The position numbers and the translations under genes were made by a program. Positions 54,547-63,517 of a stretch of 64,000 nucleotides of DNA are shown here, one piece after another. Origin of the DNA: Chryseobacterium piperi (lineage in GTDB: Bacteria > Bacteroidota > Bacteroidia > Flavobacteriales > Weeksellaceae); contig NZ_CP023049.2 of assembly GCF_002285635.2 (NCBI RefSeq), forward strand, positions 2,914,001 to 2,978,000, given 5' to 3'. Positions within the stretch are counted from its first letter, which is position 1, and every line of letters begins with the position of its first letter. The notes beneath the pieces were generated by a model. The model was not told the DNA's origin and ran no database searches. It worked only from the letters and a program-made list of their open reading frames with translations.

Positions 54547-54554
54547 TATATTTG
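54547..54554 (+). promoter_or_regulatory. -7 box TATATTTG of the M28 peptidase gene
   Basis: Matches TAnnTTTG, 20 nt before ATG 54575. A second match, TAAATTTG at 54561-54568, lies 6 nt before the ATG; either could be used. Confidence 0.55.
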
Positions 54555-54574
54555 TATAAATAAATTTGGATTCA

Positions 54575-55498
54575 ATGAAAAAAATAGCCTACCTCACCTT
54601 ATCACTTTTCTCTATCATAACATTGGCACAGGAAGTTCCTGTAAGCAAAATCACCACTGTCCTTTCAACATTGGCTTCAGACGAAATGAAAGGCCGTGAA
54701 ATAGGAACCCCTGAAAATGATCATGCAGCGAATTACATCGCGAAGCTTTTCAAAGAAAATAATTTGGAATACTGTACAGGAACCTCTTATCTCGTTCCTT
54801 TTGACTATAAAGGAAAAACCGCTTATAATGTATGTGGCATAAAAAAGGGAAAAACCGATAAGTACCTTGGGTTTTCAGGACATTTTGATCATATTGGTAC
54901 AAGCAATAAAAGTGGGGATAACATTTACAATGGTGCTGATGACGATGCCAGCGGAATCACTACCCTTGTTGGTATTGCCGATTATTTTAAAAACAAAACT
55001 CCGGATTTCTCCATGGTATTTATAGCCTTTAATGGTGAAGAGAAAGGAATGCTTGGTTCAAGAGCTATTGCAAATGACAAAAACTTAGATCCTATATATA
55101 ATAATCTGACCGCTCTTTTCAATTTTGAAATGGTAGCTACAGAATCGCAGTTCGGGAAAAATGCACTTTTCATGACCGGAGATGAGTTTTCTGACCTTGA
55201 CGAATTATTGAATAAAAACGGAGCAAACGGACTAAAGATATATCCGGACCCTTACGCTTCACAGCAGCTGTTTTACAGATCAGACAACGTAAGTTTTGTA
55301 AAGAAGAAAATTATTGCTCATTCTTTGTCTACAGTTGATATGACTAAAGCAACACATTACCATAATGAAAGTGATGATGTATCGGTTGTTGATTTTAATA
55401 ACCTGACCCAAATCATCAATAATTTCGGAAAAACTTTGGAAAAATTATCTCCTAAAAACTTTGCTCCGAAGTATAACGATAAAGTAAAACTGAATTAA
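54575..55498 (+). CDS. exported M28 family zinc metallopeptidase
   Basis: 307 residues from ATG 54575 (an in-frame TTG at 54566 overlaps a -7 box and is rejected). The signal peptide ends 'ITLAQ'. M28 zinc ligands are visible: His in 'GFSGHFDHIG', Asp in 'GADDDASGITTL', the Glu pair in 'FNGEEKGMLGSRA' and a later Asp/His. The enzyme is probably an aminopeptidase in the periplasm. It is followed by the ABC exporter gene 53 nt later with its own -7 box. Confidence 0.9.
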   Translation: MKKIAYLTLSLFSIITLAQEVPVSKITTVLSTLASDEMKGREIGTPENDHAANYIAKLFKENNLEYCTGTSYLVPFDYKGKTAYNVCGIKKGKTDKYLGFSGHFDHIGTSNKSGDNIYNGADDDASGITTLVGIADYFKNKTPDFSMVFIAFNGEEKGMLGSRAIANDKNLDPIYNNLTALFNFEMVATESQFGKNALFMTGDEFSDLDELLNKNGANGLKIYPDPYASQQLFYRSDNVSFVKKKIIAHSLSTVDMTKATHYHNESDDVSVVDFNNLTQIINNFGKTLEKLSPKNFAPKYNDKVKLN

Positions 55499-55523
55499 GA
55501 ACGTCTTATCTTTTAAAATTACG

Positions 55524-55531
55524 TAATTTTG
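55524..55531 (+). promoter_or_regulatory. -7 box TAATTTTG of the ABC exporter gene
   Basis: Matches TAnnTTTG, 20 nt before ATG 55552. Confidence 0.6.
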
Positions 55532-55551
55532 CTATCCAATTTTTTCATTGA

Positions 55552-57390
55552 ATGAACGAATATAAAAAAATACTCAAATTCGCACGCCCTCATCAGAAAT
55601 ACATTTATGGAAGTTTATTTTTCAACATTTTGTATTCTGTATTTCAGATAGCTTCCTTAGGAACTATTTTGCCGGTGTTGGGAATGCTTTTTGGCACTAT
55701 AAAACCTGAAAAATATGAGTCTCCTCCTACGTATTCAGGAGACATTTTGGATCTTTTTTCATTTTTAAAAGAATATTCTAATTATTATGTTCAAAGCTTA
55801 GTAACAGATTATGGCCCGCTGAAAGTACTTGCATGGCTATGTATCGTGACTGCTTTTACATTTCTATTGAGAAATATATTCCGATATCTGGGTTCTTTCC
55901 TGTTAATTAATTATCGTGTAGGGGTTACCAAAGACCTTCGTGGAGCAATGTATCGAAAAATACTTTCTCTGCCCGTTTCATTTTTTACAGAAAGCAGAAA
56001 AGGTGATCTCATGTCCCGTATGTCCAATGACGTAGGTGAAGTTGAAGGCAACATATTAGGCAGCTTAGTCGAGCTTATTAACGCTCCGTTTATGCTTATC
56101 AGTACGCTCGTCACTCTGTTCTTCCTGAGTACTGAGATGACGCTTTTTTCTCTGTTGGTTTTACCTGTCATGGGAACAATGATTGCATTGATTGGAAAAA
56201 GTTTAAAAAAGGACTCTCATGAAGCTCAAAACGAAATGGGAACTATATTTTCCATCGTTGATGAAACACTTAAATCAACAAAAGTTATTAAGATTTTCAG
56301 CGCCGAAAAAATAATGGACAACCGTTTTATGCGGTCGATGAATAGATGGATATCCAGTTCAATAAGATTAGGTAGAAAAAAAGAACTGGCTTCTCCAATG
56401 AGCGAATTTTTGGGTTCCATCACCTTTCTTATTATAGCATGGTATGGTGGAAAACAAATTATTGTTGAGCAAAGTATATCTCCGGCTGACTTTCTTGTTT
56501 TCCTGGGTATTTTCTTCCAGATCTTACCTCCAATGAAAAGCTTGTCAGCGTCAATTTCTAATGTTCAAAAAGGAGAGGCTTCATTAAAAAGAGTATTGGA
56601 AATCCTCGATGCAGATATTAAAATCGACGAAGTCGCAGAACCGGTTTCAATATCAACCCTTCAGAATAACATCCATTTCAAAGACATTGGATTCTATTAT
56701 GACAAAGACAATTTAATTCTTAAAAACTTCAACCTAACCATTCCGAAAGGAAAAACAGTTGCTTTGGTTGGGCAAAGTGGTAGTGGAAAAACAACAATTG
56801 CCAATCTTTTAGCGAGATTCTATGATGTTTCTGAAGGTGAAATTTTAATTGACAATACTGATATTAAGCATTTAAAACTTCAGGAATACAGAAAACTCTT
56901 AGGAATGGTAACCCAGGAATCTGTATTATTCAATGATTCGGTTTACAATAATATTTTAATGGGTAAACCTGACGCTACCAGAGAAGAAGTTATTGCTGCA
57001 GCTAAAATTGCCAACGCAGATACTTTCATCACTCAGCTTCCTAATGGTTACGATACCAATATCGGAGACGATGGTGGTAAATTATCCGGAGGGCAGAAGC
57101 AAAGAGTTTCTATCGCAAGAGCTGTTCTTAAAAACCCTCCTATTATGATTCTTGATGAAGCTACTTCGGCTTTAGATACCGAATCAGAAAAATTTGTTCA
57201 GGATGCTCTTGAAAAAATGATGGAAAACAGAACATCATTAGTCATTGCACACAGACTTTCTACCATACAAAAGGCCGACTGGATTGTGGTCATGGAGAAA
57301 GGTGATATCGTAGAACAAGGAAGCCACCACGACCTGATTGCCAAGAGAGGAGTTTACCACAAGCTGGTTGAACTTCAAAATTTTGATTAA
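55552..57390 (+). CDS. ABC exporter, fused membrane and ATPase domains (MsbA-like)
   Basis: 612 residues forming a half-transporter: six membrane helices (~1-330) then an ATPase with Walker A 'GQSGSGKTTIA' (~405), signature 'LSGGQKQRVSIARA' (~511), Walker B 'IMILDEATSALD' and the H-loop 'VIAHRLSTI'. The layout is that of MsbA-like lipid or drug exporters, acting as a homodimer in the inner membrane. The extended loop after the first helix ('GTIKPEKYESPPTYSGD') is longer than in E. coli MsbA. The substrate is unknown. Confidence 0.93.
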   Translation: MNEYKKILKFARPHQKYIYGSLFFNILYSVFQIASLGTILPVLGMLFGTIKPEKYESPPTYSGDILDLFSFLKEYSNYYVQSLVTDYGPLKVLAWLCIVTAFTFLLRNIFRYLGSFLLINYRVGVTKDLRGAMYRKILSLPVSFFTESRKGDLMSRMSNDVGEVEGNILGSLVELINAPFMLISTLVTLFFLSTEMTLFSLLVLPVMGTMIALIGKSLKKDSHEAQNEMGTIFSIVDETLKSTKVIKIFSAEKIMDNRFMRSMNRWISSSIRLGRKKELASPMSEFLGSITFLIIAWYGGKQIIVEQSISPADFLVFLGIFFQILPPMKSLSASISNVQKGEASLKRVLEILDADIKIDEVAEPVSISTLQNNIHFKDIGFYYDKDNLILKNFNLTIPKGKTVALVGQSGSGKTTIANLLARFYDVSEGEILIDNTDIKHLKLQEYRKLLGMVTQESVLFNDSVYNNILMGKPDATREEVIAAAKIANADTFITQLPNGYDTNIGDDGGKLSGGQKQRVSIARAVLKNPPIMILDEATSALDTESEKFVQDALEKMMENRTSLVIAHRLSTIQKADWIVVMEKGDIVEQGSHHDLIAKRGVYHKLVELQNFD

Positions 57391-57413
57391 ATCTTTTTAA
57401 ATTTCAATTTAAA

Positions 57414-57764
57414 ATGAATCCTATACAAGAGTATTTCTACAGAATTGAAGAGCCTGATAGAAGTACTCTTTTGTTTTTAAGGAAAAAGATACTGGAATCT
57501 GATCAGGAAAACATTACGGAAACATTTAGCTTCGGACTCCCTTTTTTCAAATACAAAAAGAAAATGCTTTGCTATTTATATTATAGCAAAAAGCATAAAA
57601 AGCACTATGTCAGCTTTTATCATGGAGACCGGCTAAATCATCCGGAATTGATCCAGGAGGGTCGAAAGAAATTTAAGATCCTTTTAATCAATGAAGAAGA
57701 AGATTTACCTGTTCAGCTTATCCTCAATCTTATCACCGAGGTAAAGCAATTTATTAAAGCCTGA
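57414..57764 (+). CDS. DUF1801 family protein
   Basis: 116 residues, cytoplasmic. The start 'MNPIQEYFYRIEEPDRSTLL' and 'ETFSFGLPFFKYKKKMLCYL' are the usual DUF1801/YdhG-like pattern (phage-associated or antisense regulation roles have been proposed only loosely). It begins 23 nt after the ABC exporter and is probably co-transcribed. Function unknown. Confidence 0.85.
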   Translation: MNPIQEYFYRIEEPDRSTLLFLRKKILESDQENITETFSFGLPFFKYKKKMLCYLYYSKKHKKHYVSFYHGDRLNHPELIQEGRKKFKILLINEEEDLPVQLILNLITEVKQFIKA

Positions 57765-57913
57765 TAATTACTTTCTGTTTTCGATCATCTTTGGTTGTAT
57801 TTTTCATTGAGGAAAGCTATGAATCAAAATAGATCTCCAATACAATAACTTTATAGGAAACACAATCGTCTAAATATTCATAGAATCAAGATTAAGGCAC
57901 TCCATAATCTTAT

Positions 57914-57968
57914 TAAAAAAACGCAAAAACACCAATGTTATATCTCTATATCATTGGTGTTTTTTTAA
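57914..57968. terminator. bidirectional terminator between the DUF1801 gene and the 58019 gene
   Basis: A perfect 13-bp stem (57925-57937 with 57952-57964), 14-nt loop that can pair further (TATA), with A-run and T-run flanks. It mainly serves the minus-strand gene, starting 51 nt after its stop codon. Confidence 0.8.
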
Positions 57969-58018
57969 TATAATAGAATTTGTGTTTAAGGGGTTAGCTA
58001 TATTAGCTATTGTTATAT

Positions 58019-59821
58019 TTATTGAGTATTTATCCCATTAAATTCGGCTCTTTTGATTGCCCAGGCAAATGCATTAGCCGAAACAATAGAATTATATACA
58101 TCCTGGCTTCTTGAAGAAGCCCCTCTTCCATACCCTGGTTTTATTACCGGAAAATTATTTCCATCCACCACAAAAGGACAAACGATACCAGATGAGCCTG
58201 CACAATTGGAGTTAAAGCCACCATCGCCAAACCAAATAAAATTGAATGTTCTATGTTTAAAAGCAGTTACTCTACCCGCTGTACCTCCCGGTGAAGCTTG
58301 CGATAAATCAGAGTCTGTAGAATACACATCAATATCTCCAGCCGGTAATCCAAGTGCAGCAGTTGTTGCTGATGCATCTTCCCCCCATGTCTTTCCTCTG
58401 GCATCGCCAAAAGGTCCATTGATCACTTCATCATTGAGAACAGGAAGCCTGTATAAAGCTCCAGCTGCGTTTACATTACTCGTAGTAATACTATTATCGT
58501 TAAATACATTTCTAAATAATCTTTGCATCCCTGCAGTCGCTTCATTGTATGCAAGGACAACGCCTCCTTTTACCAAATATTCAGCAATGACATCCGCAGC
58601 CTCTTCAGAAGTTGCCCATGAATATCCAATAACCATAATATCAACAGGTTCTGGCCCTAAAAGCCAGTTTTGTAAATTGGCAACACTAGGACCATTTCCC
58701 CCATTAATTCTTGTAAACCCTTCAGTTTTTACAATACTTGTGGCTGTAGTCCCGAAATTTGAGGCTGTTGTAATCATTCTTCCAGATGCGGCTGTACCAC
58801 TAAAATTATAGCCGTACGCATTCTCTGACATTCCTATTGCTAATAATTTTTTAGCAGGTATAACCACAATAACATTAACATTACAAGTTGTTGCAACTCC
58901 TCCTTGGCTATTAGAAGTAATTGTTATTTTTTTTACAGATGTAGAAGTAGGAGATCCAACGCCTTGTAAAGTGATATTCTGGTTTCCTGTAGATGTAAAT
59001 GTCCCCGAACCACTAAATGAAATCCCGTCTACAGTATTGGTGGTAATGGTATAACTTCCTAATGCACTCACATTCACAGGAAGTGTAATTGTGTTAGAAG
59101 AAGTAAGTGTCACTCCTACTTTATATACTCCGTTGGGAGTAGCACTACCGCAACTCATTGTATACACTCCGGCAGGGCTCAGTACACTAATAGTAACAGG
59201 CGGCGTACAATCTACTGCTAATCCATTTGCAGAAAGTTGTACTGTATCTGTTTGTATTACAGCCGGCACTCCTTGTCCCAGTACCTGAACAGTTTGAATC
59301 CCTGTATTCAAAAAAACACCGGTTCCATAAAAATTATAGCCATTAGTTGTTGTCCCTGTAATCGTATAATTCCCGACTTTAGTAACATTCACACTAATAT
59401 TGAGATAGTTAGAATTTGTTAGCTCTTTTCCCTGGATATATGTTCCCATTGCTTTAGTATCCGAACAGTTTATTGTAAAGACAGATTTTCCCATTTGTCC
59501 ACATACACTCTTCCATTCATCATCTGCCAAACTCCAGTAATTGTAACAATCTTCAGTCGTATTGTAAATCGTAAGGCCATCGTCATTTGCCTTATTAATG
59601 GAAATAGCATTCCTTTGCTCTTCTGTAAGGCGTGGGATAAGTATACCTTTGTTATTTTCACCAGAGACAACATCCAGGACAGAATTTGAGTTAGGAATAG
59701 TAGTATTAATCCCAACCGCTCCATTGGTGTTCTGCGAAGAAAGTCTTCCAAATGTCATCAATAAAAGTATAAGCAAAATTCCAATTCTTATTTGCTTTTG
59801 CTTAGGTTTTAGGTTCATCAT
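58019..59821 (-). CDS. large exported surface protein with GATase/ThuA-like C-terminal part
   Basis: 600 residues. A signal peptide is followed by 'VGINTTIPNSNSVLDVVS' and 'GILIPRLTEEQRNAIS', the flavobacterial surface-protein N-terminus. Two Ig-like repeats follow, each with a 'GSYTITTNTVDGISFSGSG'-type core, then a ~270-residue alpha/beta part beginning 'KKLLAIGMSENAYGYNF' with 'DIMVIGYSWATSEEAADVIA' and 'YLVKGGVVLAYNEATAG', resembling a ThuA/glutamine-amidotransferase-like fold without a recognised catalytic Cys. No T9SS sorting domain is seen. It lies beside a membrane-bound LuxR-type regulator on the same strand. Confidence 0.82.
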   Translation of the reverse strand: MMNLKPKQKQIRIGILLILLLMTFGRLSSQNTNGAVGINTTIPNSNSVLDVVSGENNKGILIPRLTEEQRNAISINKANDDGLTIYNTTEDCYNYWSLADDEWKSVCGQMGKSVFTINCSDTKAMGTYIQGKELTNSNYLNISVNVTKVGNYTITGTTTNGYNFYGTGVFLNTGIQTVQVLGQGVPAVIQTDTVQLSANGLAVDCTPPVTISVLSPAGVYTMSCGSATPNGVYKVGVTLTSSNTITLPVNVSALGSYTITTNTVDGISFSGSGTFTSTGNQNITLQGVGSPTSTSVKKITITSNSQGGVATTCNVNVIVVIPAKKLLAIGMSENAYGYNFSGTAASGRMITTASNFGTTATSIVKTEGFTRINGGNGPSVANLQNWLLGPEPVDIMVIGYSWATSEEAADVIAEYLVKGGVVLAYNEATAGMQRLFRNVFNDNSITTSNVNAAGALYRLPVLNDEVINGPFGDARGKTWGEDASATTAALGLPAGDIDVYSTDSDLSQASPGGTAGRVTAFKHRTFNFIWFGDGGFNSNCAGSSGIVCPFVVDGNNFPVIKPGYGRGASSRSQDVYNSIVSANAFAWAIKRAEFNGINTQ

Positions 59822-59895
59822 TTTTTGTTTTTTTATTATTTATTATAGTTGTGTTTTATGTTTTATCGTCCCTCATAAACACAAGCGAAGATTCA

Positions 59896-59903
59896 CAAAA
59901 ATA
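59896..59903 (-). promoter_or_regulatory. -7 box TATTTTTG of the 58019-59821 gene
   Basis: Minus-strand match to TAnnTTTG, about 74 nt before the ATG. It lies in the gap behind the regulator gene, so the surface protein has its own promoter. Confidence 0.5.
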
Positions 59904-59986
59904 TCACCAATAATGGATTTAATTAAAAAATACAACTACGCAATACTACTCATGAGTAGTAAAACTGATGAAAATGATAAAGAGCC

Positions 59987-60982
59987 TTATATCTTGAGTA
60001 TAAAATTATTGATATTGGTATGAGAAGGAATTCCTAATTTTTTTCGTATTCTATACTTTCTGCTTTCAATAGCCCTAACACTGCTATTAGTGCATAAAGC
60101 AATTTTCTTAGTATCAAAATTCAGCCTCATTAAAGCACAGATATTAAGTTCAGAGCTAATAAGGTCTGAATTAATCTTCAAAATATTGGGTATAAAGTCA
60201 GGAAAATATATTTTGAATCTCTCAAGAAAAATAGGTGACCCATTTTCCGCAAGCTCTAAAATTTCGGAGATATTATCTTCTGTTAAGTTATTCGTCACTA
60301 TTTGTCGTTCCATCAACTCATTGTTTGCTTTTACCAAATCCTCGATGATGGAATCTTTAATCCGTTTCTCTTCTATCAATCCATAGATCAACTTATCTTT
60401 TTGATGCAAAAAGAACATATCCATTAAAAATTTAGTGATGACAAAAATGATATTAATTAACTGTACTATTTTAAAGTCATCATTTTTCATGAATTTGCTT
60501 TTGGGCAAAAAGTCTAAATCCCAATATAAGCACCCGATAAAATTAAAAGCAATAATAAATACAATCAATAAAATAGAATAATAATCCTCTTTATAATTGA
60601 AAAAAAAGGGCAGAGCGAACAGAATAGAAAAATAAAAATATTCAACCCCGGCAATCTTCGATGTATAGTTATCATAAAAACTCACTATAAAAGTAAGAAC
60701 TATAAGCACAACAGTAATAGATGTTTTCAGTACTCCGTAGAAGCTGTTAATCTTCCCCTTAATGCCCATTAAAAAAGCAAAAAAAAACGTAATTAAAATT
60801 AAAAGCGCTGAACTTACAACATCACCCCAAAAAAATACAGTGAAGATGGAGTAAAATAAAAATAAGAAAAAAAGAAATAAAATATAACGATGGATAAGTT
60901 CTAAAAAATGGCTATCAAAGTCATCATTAGCCTCCTCTAAGTTGTTATTCAATGGGTTAGAAAACATCCTACTTATTATCAT
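59987..60982 (-). CDS. membrane-anchored LuxR-type transcriptional regulator
   Basis: 331 residues. About six membrane helices (~30-200) with very short loops are followed by a charged helical linker ('EEKRIKDSIIEDLVKANNEL'), and a C-terminal LuxR/GerE-type helix-turn-helix ('ICALMRLNFDTKKIALCTNS', 'SVRAIESRKYRIRKKLGI'). It has no receiver or TPR domain, so it looks like a one-component sensor in the inner membrane that binds DNA directly. The neighbouring surface protein gene is the obvious candidate target; this is inference. No consensus promoter was found. Confidence 0.85.
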   Translation of the reverse strand: MIISRMFSNPLNNNLEEANDDFDSHFLELIHRYILFLFFLFLFYSIFTVFFWGDVVSSALLILITFFFAFLMGIKGKINSFYGVLKTSITVVLIVLTFIVSFYDNYTSKIAGVEYFYFSILFALPFFFNYKEDYYSILLIVFIIAFNFIGCLYWDLDFLPKSKFMKNDDFKIVQLINIIFVITKFLMDMFFLHQKDKLIYGLIEEKRIKDSIIEDLVKANNELMERQIVTNNLTEDNISEILELAENGSPIFLERFKIYFPDFIPNILKINSDLISSELNICALMRLNFDTKKIALCTNSSVRAIESRKYRIRKKLGIPSHTNINNFILKI

Positions 60983-61174
60983 ATGCTAAAAATTTCATTA
61001 TAAATGCACTTAATGCAATCTAAACGAATGCCAAAGTAAATTTCTTTATGAATAAAATACGCTAATAGGAACACGAAAAGGATCATCTATAAACATTAAA
61101 ATCCTTGCTATTGTTTGTTAGAAACAACAAATCCATTTGAAATTAAAATACAAATTTTTATTGAGTTCATGTAT

Positions 61175-61215
61175 AAAAAAATCAGGGAGAAAACTGTTAA
61201 CAATTTTCTCCCTGA
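61175..61215 (-). terminator. terminator of the ftsH-LUD-cdsA-psd region
   Basis: A perfect 12-bp stem (61182-61193 with 61204-61215), 10-nt loop, and a T-run on the minus strand just after psd. Confidence 0.88.
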
Positions 61216-61240
61216 CTTTTTTATTTGAAATATAATATAT

Positions 61241-61894
61241 CTATTCTTTCATTTTCGCAATAACGTCGAGTCCCCCCTTCGTAATATCACCTATTTTACA
61301 GATAATCTCAGTATCTAAAGGTAGAAAGACATCCATTCTTGAACCGAATTTAATGAAGCCAAACTCATGTCCTGCTTTTGCCTGATCTCCTTCATTACAA
61401 TAGAAAACAATTCTTCGGGCTACATATCCTGCAATCTGTCTGAAAACAACCTTATGGTTTGTTAAACTCTCAATAGCAACTGTTGTTCTTTCATTTTCTG
61501 TAGAAGATTTTTCATGCCATGCTACCAAATATTTTCCAGGATGATACTTCTTGTAAATCACTTCCCCTGAAACCGGATATCTGCAGATATGAACATTCAA
61601 AGGAGACATAAAGATAGATACCTGAATGGCTTTCCCTTTTAAAAATTCGTTCTCTTCCACTTCTTTGATCATTACCACCTTTCCATCTACCGGTGCAATA
61701 ACATTTTCTTTATGATCAAGAATCTCACGGTTAGGAACCCTGAAAAACCAAAATACCAGACTGTAAATGACCAATAAGGGCATAATGATTAAAAGTGACC
61801 ATATTTTAAGGAAATAAATAGCTAAAGCACCAATAATAATAAAAAGTATGGTTGCTACAGTAATCGTTCCTTTTGATTCTTTATGTAATTTCAT
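61241..61894 (-). CDS. psd: phosphatidylserine decarboxylase, short type
   Basis: 217 residues, shorter than E. coli Psd (~320) and typical of the archaeal/Bacteroidota type. It makes phosphatidylethanolamine from phosphatidylserine. Two N-terminal membrane helices are followed by 'FFRVPNREI', 'APVDGKVVMI', 'PLNVHICRYPVSG' and the self-cleavage motif 'KFGSRMDVFLP', where the Ser becomes the pyruvoyl group. It lies 7 nt after cdsA, so the two lipid enzymes are co-transcribed. Confidence 0.95.
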   Translation of the reverse strand: MKLHKESKGTITVATILFIIIGALAIYFLKIWSLLIIMPLLVIYSLVFWFFRVPNREILDHKENVIAPVDGKVVMIKEVEENEFLKGKAIQVSIFMSPLNVHICRYPVSGEVIYKKYHPGKYLVAWHEKSSTENERTTVAIESLTNHKVVFRQIAGYVARRIVFYCNEGDQAKAGHEFGFIKFGSRMDVFLPLDTEIICKIGDITKGGLDVIAKMKE

Positions 61895-61901
61895 GAGTTT
61901 T

Positions 61902-62774
61902 TTAAATAAATTTTTCTAAAATAAAGTACAAATATACGACAGGAGCGCAAATTAAAAAACTATCGAGCCGATCTAATACACCTCCATGCCCGGGAATAAT
62001 GTTTCCACTGTCTTTAACCCCGAAATTTCTTTTCAGCTGGCTTTCTACCAAATCTCCTAACGGAGCAAAAGATGCGACTAAGAAACCAACAACCATCCAG
62101 TTGCCACGAAGATCATGCTGATAATGCTCTATAAAGTATGATAAAATTAAAGTTAACACCACTCCACCTGCATAGCCCTCCCAAGTCTTCTTTGGAGAGA
62201 TTTTAGGTGCCATTTTGTGTTTCCCGAAAAATTTCCCTGTCAGATAAGCAAAGGTATCACTACTCCAGATTAAAATAAATAAAAACAAAACCTCTAAAGA
62301 GAATGTATTATCGTAGCTGGAATATTTAGGAAGTCCTAATGCGAAACTAAATGGTAAAGCAACATAGATAACGGTAAAAATAAGCTTCCCGCTGTCATAG
62401 TATAATTCGGTAGGATATTTAAATAAAGTGACAATAGCTATGGCTATTAAAGCAAGGGCCAGTATTTCACTCAACCGGAAGTCAAAAAAGAAATCGTGAT
62501 AAAAATATCTCTTGGAAAACATATAAAAGATAATCAGGATCACAGGAAATACGATCCATTTCTCATATCCTTTTCCAAATTTCATGATCTTCACACATTC
62601 CCATGAACCTACAACCAGTAAAAAGGTAATTAACCCATAGTATAGATAGTGCTGCTTAACAAGGTCAGGAGAAATAGAATTAATCAGCTGAGCTCCGAGC
62701 GGTGTCGTGCAAAGAATAATAATTGCAACATAAACAATCCCCGAAATAGTTCTTTGAATGAGATTTTTGTCCAA
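61902..62774 (-). CDS. cdsA: phosphatidate cytidylyltransferase, TTG start
   Basis: 290 residues with about eight membrane helices. It makes CDP-diacylglycerol, the precursor of phosphatidylserine. The C-terminal signature 'KRNFGVKDSGNIIPGHGGVLDRLDS' region is complete (Asp and Gly residues of the family). An ATG frame from 62873 would overlap the LUD gene by 74 nt; the TTG at 62774 gives the usual 'LDKNLIQRTISG' beginning and is preferred, 25 nt after the LUD stop. Confidence 0.9.
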   Translation of the reverse strand: MDKNLIQRTISGIVYVAIIILCTTPLGAQLINSISPDLVKQHYLYYGLITFLLVVGSWECVKIMKFGKGYEKWIVFPVILIIFYMFSKRYFYHDFFFDFRLSEILALALIAIAIVTLFKYPTELYYDSGKLIFTVIYVALPFSFALGLPKYSSYDNTFSLEVLFLFILIWSSDTFAYLTGKFFGKHKMAPKISPKKTWEGYAGGVVLTLILSYFIEHYQHDLRGNWMVVGFLVASFAPLGDLVESQLKRNFGVKDSGNIIPGHGGVLDRLDSFLICAPVVYLYFILEKFI

Positions 62775-62799
62775 AATGTATAATTTATAGAATTGATGC

Positions 62800-63381
62800 T
62801 TAATCTTCAAGCAACAATAAAAACAGTTTTGTATTGGAATTAGAAGAAGTATCCAGTTTAGACTGATTTCCACTAATTGACGTCAGGTTTTTGATATTCC
62901 CGTTCCGTTTTATTTTTCCCATGGCATCATTGAGGTTATTCACAATCTGTGAAACATTTGCCATAATAATAATTTTATCCGGCAGCCTCGAAGAATGGTA
63001 ATGAAGAATATTATTGTGAGACAGCATAATTCTTCCATCATAAGCGATAAGATACTCACAGGTAATGAAAGCAGCATCATTGGAATGTTCCAATTCTGAA
63101 GTATATGAAGTTTTTACAACATTCAAAAAGTTCTGAAGTTCTTTATCCCAACAAAACATATTCTGAATACCTTCTATCTTAGCAATCTGGTTCAAAGTCT
63201 GTAGAGCTTCCGCTTCATCTGCACAATAATTAAAAAAACCACCTGAATGCGTAAATAATTGCGCAAACTTATAGTCAAGATCCGCATTTTTCAGCGAGTC
63301 TCCAAGCTTTTCCAAACTCTGTTTGTCCTCTTCCTCAGGCTGGTTGGTTAGTTTGCTTACAATTCTCTTAAATAAACTCAA
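62800..63381 (-). CDS. LUD (LutC/YkgG-like) domain protein, TTG start
   Basis: 193 residues, cytoplasmic. The fold is marked by 'AFITCEYLIAYDGRIMLSHN' and 'LPDKIIIMANVSQIVNNL', as in LutC/YkgG proteins linked to lactate use; this member is in a lipid/FtsH neighbourhood, so that role is doubtful. No ATG fits; the TTG at 63381 is used, 28 nt after a -7 box. It is first in a unit with cdsA and psd. Confidence 0.82.
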   Translation of the reverse strand: MSLFKRIVSKLTNQPEEEDKQSLEKLGDSLKNADLDYKFAQLFTHSGGFFNYCADEAEALQTLNQIAKIEGIQNMFCWDKELQNFLNVVKTSYTSELEHSNDAAFITCEYLIAYDGRIMLSHNNILHYHSSRLPDKIIIMANVSQIVNNLNDAMGKIKRNGNIKNLTSISGNQSKLDTSSNSNTKLFLLLLED

Positions 63382-63408
63382 CTTAATGTATTTTTAGTCA
63401 ACTTTATA

Positions 63409-63416
63409 CAAAAATA
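63409..63416 (-). promoter_or_regulatory. -7 box TATTTTTG of the LUD-cdsA-psd unit
   Basis: Minus-strand match to TAnnTTTG, 27 nt before the TTG start at 63381, downstream of the ftsH terminator. Confidence 0.6.
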
Positions 63417-63455
63417 GAAAATAAATTATAATAGATTCTAAAAATGTAGGTTTAA

Positions 63456-63494
63456 ATATGAAAAAACCTGGCAATTTTGAAATTACCAGGTTTT
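63456..63494 (-). terminator. terminator of ftsH
   Basis: A 15-bp stem (63463-63477 with 63480-63494, one mismatch) followed by a T-run on the minus strand. Confidence 0.82.
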
Positions 63495-63517
63495 ATATAC
63501 TCTATTTCTTAAGTGTT

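Noticed and set aside
58053..58811. 252-residue plus-strand ORF opposite the 58019-59821 gene
   Set aside because: The minus strand has the signal peptide, domains and terminator; the plus-strand frame is Pro/Ser-rich without motifs.
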